Assembly: GCF_002192415.1 (NCBI RefSeq)
Contig: NZ_CP021780.1
Coordinates: 5,704,001 to 5,768,000 of the forward strand
Length of the DNA stretch: 64,000 nt
Source of the DNA: Paenibacillus donghaensis
GTDB lineage: Bacteria; Bacillota; Bacilli; Paenibacillales; Paenibacillaceae
Reading direction: 5' to 3'
Positions 25,798 to 33,723 of this stretch are shown in pieces. The notes below the pieces were generated by a model. It was not told where the DNA came from. It saw only the letters and a list, made by a program, of their open reading frames with translations, and did no database searches. The translations under genes were made by a program, and so were the position numbers. How positions within the stretch are numbered: position 1 is the first letter of the stretch; each line of letters begins with the position of its first letter.

Positions 25798-26346
25798 TTA
25801 TTTCATTTGTGTAACAAGTGCGTATACTTTCATTACATCGCCTGGTGAACCCACTACAGGCATCTGCCGCTCCAGCAGCATTCCGTTCTTGATCATCACC
25901 CGCTCCGAGCGGGTGTTGTCTCCCCTGCAGCGCCCCTCAACCCGGGTAACTCCTGCCTCACGCACCCCGTAGTCAAGCAGCAGGCCTACCGCTTCTGTAG
26001 CCAATCCGCAGCCCCAGCAGGCGGGGTCCAGCATATAACCCAGCGTAGCGGTCCCTTCCCGGCGGTTCCAGTTCTGCAGAGAGACCGTTCCCAGCAGCTG
26101 CGGCAGACCCAACAGATAAATTCCGGCGTGCAGGGCACAAGGATCATAAGTATACATCATCCGCTGCACCAGCTTATCCACACTGGCCTGCTGCGAAGCC
26201 GGACCACTGCGGAACAGAATATGTGGATTCACTTCCGGGTGGGAGAGCAACCGCCGCAGGCTGCAGGTATCGTCTGTTGCCAAGGCCTTCACTTCCACTG
26301 CCGCACCCTGCTGCTGCTTAAACTCCGCTTGCTCGTAAGTAAGCAC
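25798..26346 (-). CDS. GNAT family N-acetyltransferase
   Basis: The 182-residue product is a RimJ/RimL-like acetyltransferase with LGYMLDPACWGCGLATEAV, the acetyl-CoA-binding block, and VEGRCRGDNTRSERVMIKNGM. A GTG with GGGAGG 9 nt upstream is the likely start; the frame's TTG start 24 nt earlier contains this ribosome site. It lies 35 nt after the phosphoesterase gene and may be cotranscribed with it. The substrate is unknown. Confidence 0.85.
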   Translation of the reverse strand: MLTYEQAEFKQQQGAAVEVKALATDDTCSLRRLLSHPEVNPHILFRSGPASQQASVDKLVQRMMYTYDPCALHAGIYLLGLPQLLGTVSLQNWNRREGTATLGYMLDPACWGCGLATEAVGLLLDYGVREAGVTRVEGRCRGDNTRSERVMIKNGMLLERQMPVVGSPGDVMKVYALVTQMK

Positions 26347-26381
26347 TGCGCTTCTCCTCCCTTCAAGCAATCTCTGTCATG

Positions 26382-27278
26382 CTAAGCCCTGCGTAGGGTA
26401 AGCACCGTAAGTTCCGGTCTGCAGAGCAGCCGGAAGGGCATGTACGTCTCGCCGAAGCCCCGGTTCACATACACCGGCATTCCCTTCTCTTCTGTGTAAT
26501 ACAAGCCTGCTATGTATTTAAGCGATCCGTAGGGGGTGAAGGGCGCTCCCAGCAGCGGCAGGCGGATCTGTCCGCCATGGCTGTGGCCGGACAGCTGGAG
26601 ATGGAACGGGTAGGCTTGCGCAGTATCGGCATAATCCGGCTCGTGCATCAGCAGCAGAGTGAAGGTTCCCGGCGGAATATTCTTCAGTGCCGCCTCGGGA
26701 TCGGGTTTCCCGTGGAGCTGGTCATCCAGGCCCGCCACAGCCATCACTGAACCGCCCTGCTTGATCAGATACGAATGATTCCTCAGCACCTTGAAACCGG
26801 CAGCCTGCAGTAACCCCGTGACCTTCTCTGTATTCTTATAATCATGATTCCCCAGAATCGCATATTTACCCAAGGGAGCATGAAGCTCCGCCAGCTCTGC
26901 CACCGACTCTTCCAGATCCTCCGGCTCGCTGTCCACGATATCCCCGGTGAAGCAGATGAGGTCAGGCGAAACCTTACGGATCTGTTCAGCGAGAGAGGCG
27001 ATGTCCCGGGCATCCTTGTTGAAGCCCAGATGCGTGTCACTGAAATGGACGATGGTTGTTCCGGCAAAAGCGGAAGGCAGCTGAGGAAACGCCAGTTCGA
27101 CGCTCGTCACTTCCAGCCAATTCGGCTCTCCCTGCCAGGCATACCCGCCAGTCAGCAGGCCGGCTCCCAGCAGGCCTGCTGCACCTCTGGCCAGAAATTG
27201 GCGCCGGGTAATCTTCGGTTTGGCAGATTGGTTTATAGAATCACGATCGGGAGAGCCCCCGGACAAATGGTTTCTCAT
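26382..27278 (-). CDS. Tat-exported metallophosphoesterase, YkuE-like
   Basis: The 298-residue product starts with a twin-arginine signal (ITRRQFLARGAAGLLGAGL). It carries the calcineurin-like metal motifs HFSDTHLG, FTGDIVD, GNHDY, LLMHEPD and GHSHGGQ. It should be folded inside, exported by Tat and act at the cell wall or membrane, like Bacillus YkuE. AAAGGAG is 9 nt before the ATG. The upstream region is the nested repeat block at 27.3-28.0 kb. Confidence 0.9.
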   Translation of the reverse strand: MRNHLSGGSPDRDSINQSAKPKITRRQFLARGAAGLLGAGLLTGGYAWQGEPNWLEVTSVELAFPQLPSAFAGTTIVHFSDTHLGFNKDARDIASLAEQIRKVSPDLICFTGDIVDSEPEDLEESVAELAELHAPLGKYAILGNHDYKNTEKVTGLLQAAGFKVLRNHSYLIKQGGSVMAVAGLDDQLHGKPDPEAALKNIPPGTFTLLLMHEPDYADTAQAYPFHLQLSGHSHGGQIRLPLLGAPFTPYGSLKYIAGLYYTEEKGMPVYVNRGFGETYMPFRLLCRPELTVLTLRRA

Positions 27279-27381
27279 AGGGAAGTTCTCCTTTCTTGCA
27301 GTTGAATTAGACTATTATCATTGGAAACCGTTACTACTTAGGACTCCGTATGATAAGAACACTTCAGATTCAGTTCCATGA

Positions 27382-27484
27382 CAGAGAATGTGAACTTAAG
27401 AATGTTATATTCGAGTGGTCCGGGTAGCCCTATGCACCAGGCATTCTGACAACTACACCGTTTCATTCTTAAGTTCATCTTATA
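27382..27484. repeat. ~100-bp palindromic repeat element, copy 2
   Basis: The arms AACTTAAGAATG (27393-27404) and CATTCTTAAGTT (27464-27475) bound 83 bp, the same length as copy 1 at 25.6 kb. The interior, read on the minus strand, aligns with copy 1 (shared GCCTG, TGCATAG, AACATTCTTAAGTTC). It interrupts the right part of the family A element. Confidence 0.75.
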
Positions 27485-27686
27485 GAGTCTCATATCTCCA
27501 GTCCAAAGAATTAGTTGCGAAACTGCATCTATTTAGTCGTTTTTTTCTGTGTTGGAGGAAATAAGTGCGAAAACGCACCTAATTTATGATTTTGAGCGTA
27601 ATAAGCTTGCTTTACTCGAATTTAGTTGCAGATTTGCACTTATTATCCTGATAATGGGTGTTTCGGCGGAAATTAGTTGCAGTTTT

Positions 27687-27967
27687 GGTTACTACTTAGG
27701 CCTAACGAAAAATTATAGGGAAAATCTACCGCTAGTTGGTCTCAGAATGGGGATTCGATGGAGTTATAGGGAGTTTCTACCGCTAATTACGTGCTATCCG
27801 CTTCATAATGCCCTCGAAAGCCAATTTAGTGGTAACTTTTCCCTATATGTCATGAAAACCAAACACTAGCTGGGAGTTAACGGTAGATTTTCCCCATAGC
27901 CACCTATGTGTTTGGGCTTAGAACGCTCAAATCTATATGGGAAAAACCCGGGTCCTAAGTAGTAACC
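27687..27967. mobile_element. Family B MITE-like element with 6-bp target duplication
   Basis: A 281-bp element has the perfect 14-bp terminal inverted repeat GGTTACTACTTAGG/CCTAAGTAGTAACC. AGTTTT directly flanks it on both sides (27681-27686 and 27968-27973). Removing the element and one AGTTTT rebuilds AATTAGTTGC-AGTTTT-GCATCTAATT, one complete palindromic unit of the host family A element. The interior repeats TATAGGGA...TACCGCTAATT motifs in both orientations and encodes no transposase. Confidence 0.82.
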
Positions 27968-28049
27968 AGTTTTGCATCTAATTACTCCGAAGGTTCCAGG
28001 GCAACACTCTAAATCCTGGCTGAATCCTAAGCAGTAACTGGAAATCGCG

Positions 28050-28706
28050 CTATTCCGCTTCTTTTGCAGCTGCGATTTCTTCTTCCACTTCTTGTTCGGA
28101 ATGGGGGCCAAGAATCTTGCGGAACAAGCCCAGCATCGACAAGGCATAAGCCACAGTAATGAAGCTGAAGCAGATCTGCATGACCACCACCAGCCGCGAG
28201 GTGTTGTCTATCGGCGCAATGTCACCGTAACCAACCGTTGTAAAGGTAGCCACGCTGAAATACAGGAAGGTAATCAGCTGGCTCAGCAGATCCTCCCCAA
28301 GCCTAGTTCCCTGGAATGAAGACTGACCAAACAACTTGTATATTGAAGTATAGACCACCGTAAAAAAGAGAATGCAGGACAAGGCGGCCACACTGATCCG
28401 GCTCAAGGTCTGCCGCAGCTCAATCTCCTGATTGTTGGACTCCTTGATCTGATGGAAGATAAAGAGGATATAGAACAGCACTGAAGCCAGAGAGAAGATC
28501 AATATCAGACCACGCAGGTCCCCGCTGCCCGGGACAATGGCGTTCAAATCGATCCATCCCAGCAGATCCTCAAGCGATACCAAGGCATACAGCAGGATCG
28601 GGGCCAATACCGTCCCTTTAGTCAGCCACTTCAGCTTCCATCGATAGAACCAGAGCACCAGCAGCAGCAGAATAACTACATTGCCTGCCCAGATCCATTT
28701 GGCCAT
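28050..28706 (-). CDS. Potassium channel family protein
   Basis: The 218-residue membrane protein has the K+ selectivity filter TFTTVGYGDI between two C-terminal helices, and four further hydrophobic segments before it. That is a voltage-gated-like or ion_trans_2 arrangement without a cytosolic RCK domain. The acidic tail (EQEVEEEIAAAKEAE) ends right at the repeat element. It is cotranscribed with the DUF3891 gene, 29 nt upstream. Confidence 0.88.
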   Translation of the reverse strand: MAKWIWAGNVVILLLLVLWFYRWKLKWLTKGTVLAPILLYALVSLEDLLGWIDLNAIVPGSGDLRGLILIFSLASVLFYILFIFHQIKESNNQEIELRQTLSRISVAALSCILFFTVVYTSIYKLFGQSSFQGTRLGEDLLSQLITFLYFSVATFTTVGYGDIAPIDNTSRLVVVMQICFSFITVAYALSMLGLFRKILGPHSEQEVEEEIAAAKEAE

Positions 28707-28735
28707 CTATATACCACTCCTGTTTCCAGTTTAGC

Positions 28736-29524
28736 TTACTCCGGCTGGCCAGCGACCGTGATCCGGTATTCTTCCTCTGGAGTTTCACTGTAGGCAAGAG
28801 CTATCCCTTTGAGCTTAATCTCCGATTTCGGCACCTTGCGCAGCTTATAGGCCACTTCTACATCTTGGGAAAAAGGAAACGGGTCCAGCACCAGCGTCGA
28901 AGCATCCTTCCATTCCGTGCTGATCACACGGCCTGAGGTGAAGCTGAAATCCTCGCTGCCTGAGAATCCATCCACCCACCACGGATGCTCCTCCGACTTC
29001 GGGCTTCCCGGCTCATTCAGACCCATATACAGCGAGAGGTCATCACAGAATTGCAGCAGCCGGGCATCGTAATACAGCTCATCCTCCCCGAGCGGCCGCG
29101 TCTCTTCCAGCTCCCGATGAATCCGCGCCCGGCGCTCCGCCTCACGCTCCTGGTACAGGCTCAGCTCGGGTCCCTGTTCACTCGACACCTCTATTAAACG
29201 TTCGAAATGCAGACTGCACAGCAGAGCCCCGTAGAGGGTGTCCTGTTCAATCTCATCCAGGCCCTTCTTATAGAAATTCAGCTTCGGCACGACGGGGAAA
29301 TCCATGAAGCTATAGGGCGCATTCTCCGCATCATTCCAGAAGGGAGTCTCATCCAGATCAATCCAGCCTCTGTCATGCTGGCCAATCGCGTGCAGCACCT
29401 CTTCCCGGCGCCCCTCCTCCGGCACATGCTCTTCTTTGAAATATCTGGCCAGATCCCCGGCCAGAAGACCATGGTCATGCTGCTTCATCATGATTACAAC
29501 ATCATCCTGCTCTCTAACAATCAC
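28736..29524 (-). CDS. DUF3891 family protein
   Basis: The 262-residue soluble protein fits the DUF3891 pattern: an early HDHGLLAGDLARYF, QHDRGWIDLD, and a later LLQFCDDLSLYM. The His/Asp arrangement hints at an HD-like metal site, but no reaction is known to me. It starts at a GTG with GGGAGG 7 nt upstream. The gene is followed after 29 nt by the K+ channel gene. Confidence 0.8.
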   Translation of the reverse strand: MIVREQDDVVIMMKQHDHGLLAGDLARYFKEEHVPEEGRREEVLHAIGQHDRGWIDLDETPFWNDAENAPYSFMDFPVVPKLNFYKKGLDEIEQDTLYGALLCSLHFERLIEVSSEQGPELSLYQEREAERRARIHRELEETRPLGEDELYYDARLLQFCDDLSLYMGLNEPGSPKSEEHPWWVDGFSGSEDFSFTSGRVISTEWKDASTLVLDPFPFSQDVEVAYKLRKVPKSEIKLKGIALAYSETPEEEYRITVAGQPE

Positions 29525-29699
29525 CGTTATACCTCCCTGGATGTTTCCGCTCTATTCTTCTCTGACTCTGGATATTATAACATATTCTGGTGCGATCTCT
29601 GTATTGGCCACAGTCTAATTAGTTACCCCATTTATCCGGAAATGACCCAGCTCCGGCTGCTTCGGGTCAGCTTGGTTTATCTATATGCCGGCAAATAAA

Positions 29700-29738
29700 A
29701 AGCTATCCCCGACGGCAAGGATCTGCCCGGGATAGCTT
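29700..29738 (-). terminator. Terminator of the sdhCAB operon
   Basis: On the minus strand AAGCTATCCC pairs with GGGATAGCTT, followed by TTTTATTT. It lies beyond the repeat element, about 310 nt from the sdhB stop. Confidence 0.8.
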
Positions 29739-29746
29739 GGGTATTA

Positions 29747-30015
29747 GTTACTACTTAGGGTCCCCGCGAGAATTAGCGTGTTGCCCTGGACCTTCCGGAG
29801 TAAATAGGTGCGAAACTGCAACTAAATTCCACCGAAACCCTTGTCAGGGAGCAAATAAGTGCGAATCTGCAACATTTTCGAGTAAATCAGTTCTTTTACG
29901 CTCAAAACCCGAAATTAGATTCATTTTCGCAACTAAATCAGTGGATCTCGACTTATGAGGCTATCAAGGTACTGAGTCTTTGATGCTCTTATCATACGGA
30001 GGCCTAAGTAGCAAC
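29747..30015. mobile_element. Family A TIR element, uninterrupted copy (269 bp)
   Basis: Terminal inverted repeats GTTACTACTTAGG (29747-29759) and CCTAAGTAGCAAC (30003-30015) bound 269 AT-rich bases containing units of the form AATAAGTGCGAATCTGCAAC. It carries no coding frame. No clear target duplication is visible. It sits between the sdhB stop and the operon's terminator, so it is transcribed as part of the sdh 3' region. Confidence 0.75.
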
Positions 30016-30044
30016 GGTTATTGTACGGAATTACCTGGGCGGTC

Positions 30045-30809
30045 TTACACACCCAGCCAGCGTTTGAACATATGCTTGGTCGTCTGCTTGTTGATCTCGG
30101 CAATAGAGGTGGTCAGCGGAATGCCTTTGGGGCAGGCGCTGACGCAGTTCTGAGAGTTGCCGCAACCGTCGATTCCGCCGTCCTCCATGATCGCATCCAG
30201 CCGGTCATCTGCATTCATCTCGCCAGTAGGGTGGGCATTGAACAGCCGCACCTGGGAGATCGCCGCCGGACCAATAAAATTGGTCTTCTCATTGACATTC
30301 GGGCAGGCCTCCAGACAGACGCCGCAGGTCATGCATTTGGACAATTCATAAGCCCATTGGCGTTTCTTCTCCGGCATACGCGGTCCGGGTCCCAGATCGT
30401 AGGTTCCGTCGATCGGAATCCAGGCCTTGACCTTCTTCAGCGCATTGAACATCCGGCTGCGGTCAATAACCAAATCCCTTACCACCGGGAAGGTCTTCAT
30501 CGGCTCTACACGCACCGGCTGCTCCAGATTATCAATCAGCGCGGCACAGGCCTGTCGTGGCTTGCCGTTGATTACCATGGAGCAGGCACCACACACCTCT
30601 TCCAGACAGTTCGAATCCCAGCAGACCGGCACCGTGCCTTCACCCTTGGCATTCACCGGATTACGCTGAATTTCCATCAGGGCGCTGATCACGTTCATGC
30701 CAGGACGGTAAGGAAGCTCAAATTCCTCGGCATAGGACGGGCTGTTGGCATCGTCCTGGCGGGTGATGATTAATTTCACGTTTTTGGGAGCTGTAGCTGT
30801 TTCCGCCAT
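30045..30809 (-). CDS. sdhB: Succinate dehydrogenase iron-sulfur subunit
   Basis: The 254-residue subunit carries electrons from SdhA to the membrane quinone site. It shows the [2Fe-2S] cysteines (CWDSNCLEEVCGAC), the [4Fe-4S] motif CMTCGVCLEACP and the [3Fe-4S] region CGNSQNCVSACPKGI. It is the last gene of sdhCAB, 58 nt after sdhA. Confidence 0.97.
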   Translation of the reverse strand: MAETATAPKNVKLIITRQDDANSPSYAEEFELPYRPGMNVISALMEIQRNPVNAKGEGTVPVCWDSNCLEEVCGACSMVINGKPRQACAALIDNLEQPVRVEPMKTFPVVRDLVIDRSRMFNALKKVKAWIPIDGTYDLGPGPRMPEKKRQWAYELSKCMTCGVCLEACPNVNEKTNFIGPAAISQVRLFNAHPTGEMNADDRLDAIMEDGGIDGCGNSQNCVSACPKGIPLTTSIAEINKQTTKHMFKRWLGV

Positions 30810-30867
30810 AATCGTTCCCTCCTCTACTTGGTTGCAACACGTTCATCTATTCATCCGTATGCTTGGC

Positions 30868-32610
30868 TTAATCCTTGGAATAGTCGCGGATACGCGGTGG
30901 AATCAGCGACACGTCTACCGCTTCATAGGAGATTTGCGGCCCTTCGGCACTCCAGGTGGCCTTCGTCGTCTTCAGGAACTCCTCATCGTTACGATTCGGG
31001 AATTCCGGCTTATAGTGTGCGCCCCGGCTCTCATTGCGCAGCAGCGCGCCAAGTGTCATGGCCTCCGACAGCTCCAGCATATTCCACAGCTGGCGGGTGA
31101 AGGCCACGCCCTGGTTGTTCCAGCGCGAGGTGTCGCTCATGTTGATGTTGCCGTAGCGCACCTTCAGCTCTTTGATTTTGGCGATGGTGGCTTCCAGCTT
31201 CGCGTTGTTCCGCACTACCGTCATGTTGGCTGTCATCCATTCACCCAGCTCTTTATGGATCACATAAGCGTTCTCCGTACCTGACATTCCCAGCAGGGAT
31301 TCGAATTTGTCGACCTGCTTCTTGTGGAAGCCGTCGAATACGGAAGAGGAGATATCCTGCACCGATTTCTTCAGGCCTTTGATATATTCCACAGCCTTGG
31401 GACCCGATACCATGCCGCCATAGATCGCCGATACCAGCGAGTTCGCACCCAGCCGGTTCGCCCCATGGTATTGATATTCACATTCGCCTGCCGCAAACAG
31501 GCCGGGAATGTTGGTCATCTGGTTATAGTCGACCCACATGCCGCCCATCGAGTAGTGGACTGCCGGGAAGATTTTCATTGGAATCTTGCGTGGGTCGTCG
31601 CCCATGAATTTCTCATAGATCTCAATGATCCCCCCGAGCTTCACGTCCAGCTCCTTGGGGTCCTTATGCGACAGGTCGAGGTAGACCATGTTCTCGCCGT
31701 TGATTCCCAGACCCTGATCGACACATACATCAAAAATCTCACGAGTAGCTATATCACGCGGCACCAGGTTTCCATAAGAAGGATATTTCTCCTCAAGGAA
31801 ATACCACGGCTTGCCGTCCTTATACGTCCAGATCCGCCCGCCTTCACCGCGCGCCGATTCCGACATCAGCCGCAGCTTGTCATCGCCCGGAATGGCCGTC
31901 GGATGGATCTGGATGAATTCGCCGTTGGCATAATGCACACCCTGTTGGTAGACGGCGCTGGCCGCGGTGCCGGTGTTAATGACCGAGTTGGTCGTTTTGC
32001 CAAAAATAATCCCCGGACCGCCGCTGGCCAGAATGACCGCATCCGCCGGGAAGGTCTCAATCTCCATCGTCTTCAGGTTCTGGGCGCTGATGCCGCGGCA
32101 GACGCCTTCGTCGTCGATAATGGCGGAGAGGAACTCCCAATTCTCGCTTTTCGTAACGAGCCCTTCCACTTCCCAGCGGCGCACCTGCTCATCAAGCGCG
32201 TAGAGCAGCTGCTGCCCTGTAGTCGCGCCCGCAAAAGCGGTACGGTGCCGCTTCGTGCCGCCGAACCGGCGGAAATCGAGCAGTCCCTCCGGCGTGCGGT
32301 TGAACATCACTCCCATGCGGTCCATCAGGTGGATGATGCCGGGAGCGGCTTCACACATCGCTTTTACCGGAGGCTGATTGGCCAGGAAGTCACCGCCGTA
32401 GACGGTGTCGTCGAAGTGTTCCCAGGGCGAGTCTCCCTCGCCCTTGGTATTCACCGCACCATTGATGCCGCCCTGCGCACAGACGGAATGGGAGCGCTTG
32501 ACGGGTACCAGTGAGAATAAATGAACATGTGCACCGGACTCTGCCGCTTTGATCGTAGCCATCAGACCAGCGAGCCCGCCGCCCACGATAATGATATCTG
32601 CTGTTGCCAT
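30868..32610 (-). CDS. sdhA: Succinate dehydrogenase flavoprotein subunit
   Basis: The 580-residue subunit oxidises succinate to fumarate in the TCA cycle. It has the FAD dinucleotide fold IIIVGGGLAGLMA, the FAD-linkage region KRSHSVCAQGGIN, and the substrate-site sequences HPTAIPGDDKL and ARGEGGRIW. It is the Bacillus-type SdhA (about 585 residues). Confidence 0.97.
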   Translation of the reverse strand: MATADIIIVGGGLAGLMATIKAAESGAHVHLFSLVPVKRSHSVCAQGGINGAVNTKGEGDSPWEHFDDTVYGGDFLANQPPVKAMCEAAPGIIHLMDRMGVMFNRTPEGLLDFRRFGGTKRHRTAFAGATTGQQLLYALDEQVRRWEVEGLVTKSENWEFLSAIIDDEGVCRGISAQNLKTMEIETFPADAVILASGGPGIIFGKTTNSVINTGTAASAVYQQGVHYANGEFIQIHPTAIPGDDKLRLMSESARGEGGRIWTYKDGKPWYFLEEKYPSYGNLVPRDIATREIFDVCVDQGLGINGENMVYLDLSHKDPKELDVKLGGIIEIYEKFMGDDPRKIPMKIFPAVHYSMGGMWVDYNQMTNIPGLFAAGECEYQYHGANRLGANSLVSAIYGGMVSGPKAVEYIKGLKKSVQDISSSVFDGFHKKQVDKFESLLGMSGTENAYVIHKELGEWMTANMTVVRNNAKLEATIAKIKELKVRYGNINMSDTSRWNNQGVAFTRQLWNMLELSEAMTLGALLRNESRGAHYKPEFPNRNDEEFLKTTKATWSAEGPQISYEAVDVSLIPPRIRDYSKD

Positions 32611-32642
32611 TGGTCGTTCACTCCTATAAGTTTGATTAGTTA

Positions 32643-33305
32643 TCAGGTTAAGGATAAGGACCGTATCACAGCCGCTGTAGCTTGGAATTCATCGTTCCGG
32701 AAGGTGAACAGAGACAGCAGGAACATGAAGGTAATCAGTACGAACAGGCCCATACACATATAAGAGGATACACGCTGTGCGCGTGGTCCGACGGTGATCC
32801 CCCAGCTGATCAGGAAAGACCAGAGTCCGTTGGAGAAGTGGAAACATGCTGCCACCACACCCACTACAAAGAACGCCAGCATTAACGGCTGTGTTGCCAT
32901 GTCGTGCATAACACCGCCAAGCTCGTCATGCTCCACCTTGCCAAGTGCTACCTGGAAGCGGGTAGTGTACAGATGCCAGACTACAAAAATAAAGGTGATG
33001 ATCCCTGTCACACGCTGCAGGGTGTAGCGCCAGTTCCGCTCCAGGTTGAAGCGGTTCAGGTTCGGTTTGGATTGGTAGGCAATGTACAGCCCATAGACTC
33101 CGTGATACAGCAAAGGAAGCCATATGCCGAACAATTCCAGGAAGAAGACGAGCGGCAGGCTGTTCAGCCACAGCACACTGTCGGTGAAACCGGAAGCGCC
33201 ACCCTCAACTGCTGCGAAATTCGTCAGCATATGCTCTAGGAAAAAGCCCCCAAGCGGGATAACGCCTAGCAAGGAATGAATCTTTCTGGAATAAAACCCT
33301 TTCAT
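32643..33305 (-). CDS. sdhC: Succinate dehydrogenase cytochrome b558 subunit
   Basis: The 220-residue membrane anchor has five hydrophobic helices with heme-ligand candidates in KIHSLLGVIPLGGFFLEH, LLYHGVYGLY, VVWHLYTTRF and ACFHFSNGLW. It binds heme and passes electrons to menaquinone. It is the first gene of sdhCAB and diverges from a LysR gene across 418 bp. Confidence 0.94.
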   Translation of the reverse strand: MKGFYSRKIHSLLGVIPLGGFFLEHMLTNFAAVEGGASGFTDSVLWLNSLPLVFFLELFGIWLPLLYHGVYGLYIAYQSKPNLNRFNLERNWRYTLQRVTGIITFIFVVWHLYTTRFQVALGKVEHDELGGVMHDMATQPLMLAFFVVGVVAACFHFSNGLWSFLISWGITVGPRAQRVSSYMCMGLFVLITFMFLLSLFTFRNDEFQATAAVIRSLSLT

Positions 33306-33460
33306 ACTGTGCAGTCCCCTTTCGCATTAAAAAACAGCGTTTTCATTAATGAGCATAAACCGCCGGGACTACAGTTGAAACAGGTAAGTGGCTGGAAGAT
33401 TATCGCATTTAGTTCGCCCTTATCACCGCTATCTATCGTTTCCCCGGACTTTGCTCTATT

Positions 33461-33477
33461 ATTCACAATTTGTGAAT
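33461..33477. promoter_or_regulatory. 17-bp palindrome upstream of sdhC
   Basis: ATTCACAATTTGTGAAT is a perfect inverted repeat about 156 bp before the sdhC start. The half-site resembles Rex/FNR-type TTGTGAA, but the two halves are closer together than in a canonical Rex site, so the regulator is left open. Confidence 0.45.
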
Positions 33478-33577
33478 ATCTTGTGTCACTTTTCATGTTA
33501 CTCTTTTTTCTCTTATAAGGGAATTGCAATCTAATTATTAAACGTTATACAATAATTGCATAAGAATATTTTTTATA

Positions 33578-33592
33578 TGATAATAATTCTCA
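33578..33592. promoter_or_regulatory. Fur-box-like 7-1-7 repeat
   Basis: TGATAATAATTCTCA differs by one base from the 7-1-7 Fur-family consensus (TGATAAT-N-ATTATCA). It lies between sdhC and the divergent LysR gene, both of which it could affect. Confidence 0.45.
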
Positions 33593-33723
33593 TTTAGCAA
33601 CAAACTTAGCGGCTCTATGCTCAGCTTTTCCTTGGATTACTGTAAATCGTAAGACACAGAATTAGTAAAAGCTATGAACTTCATCACTTTCCGGCAGCAT
33701 GAAATCAGAAGGAGCGATGCTTG

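Larger units (their letters stand above)
27328..28038 (-). mobile_element. Family A TIR element carrying two nested insertions
   Basis: Read on the minus strand the element starts GTTACTGCTTAGG (28038 side) and ends CCTAAGTAGTAACGG (27328 side). Its last 33 bp match 29985-30017 with about three mismatches, and its inner parts match the uninterrupted copy at 29747-30015. Two other repeats interrupt it: the family B element (27687-27967) and the ~100-bp palindrome (27382-27484). TGGAAA occurs on both sides (27322-27327, 28039-28044), a possible target duplication, though two extra bases sit at the left end. It lies between the K+ channel stop codon and the phosphoesterase. Confidence 0.7.

Noticed and set aside
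31324..32514. 396-residue plus-strand frame
   Set aside because: Lies entirely antisense to sdhA, whose motifs are unmistakable.
33461..33477. Canonical Rex site
   Set aside because: The TTGTGAA halves are adjacent in the opposite arrangement from TTGTGAA-N4-TTCACAA, so it is kept only as an unassigned palindrome.
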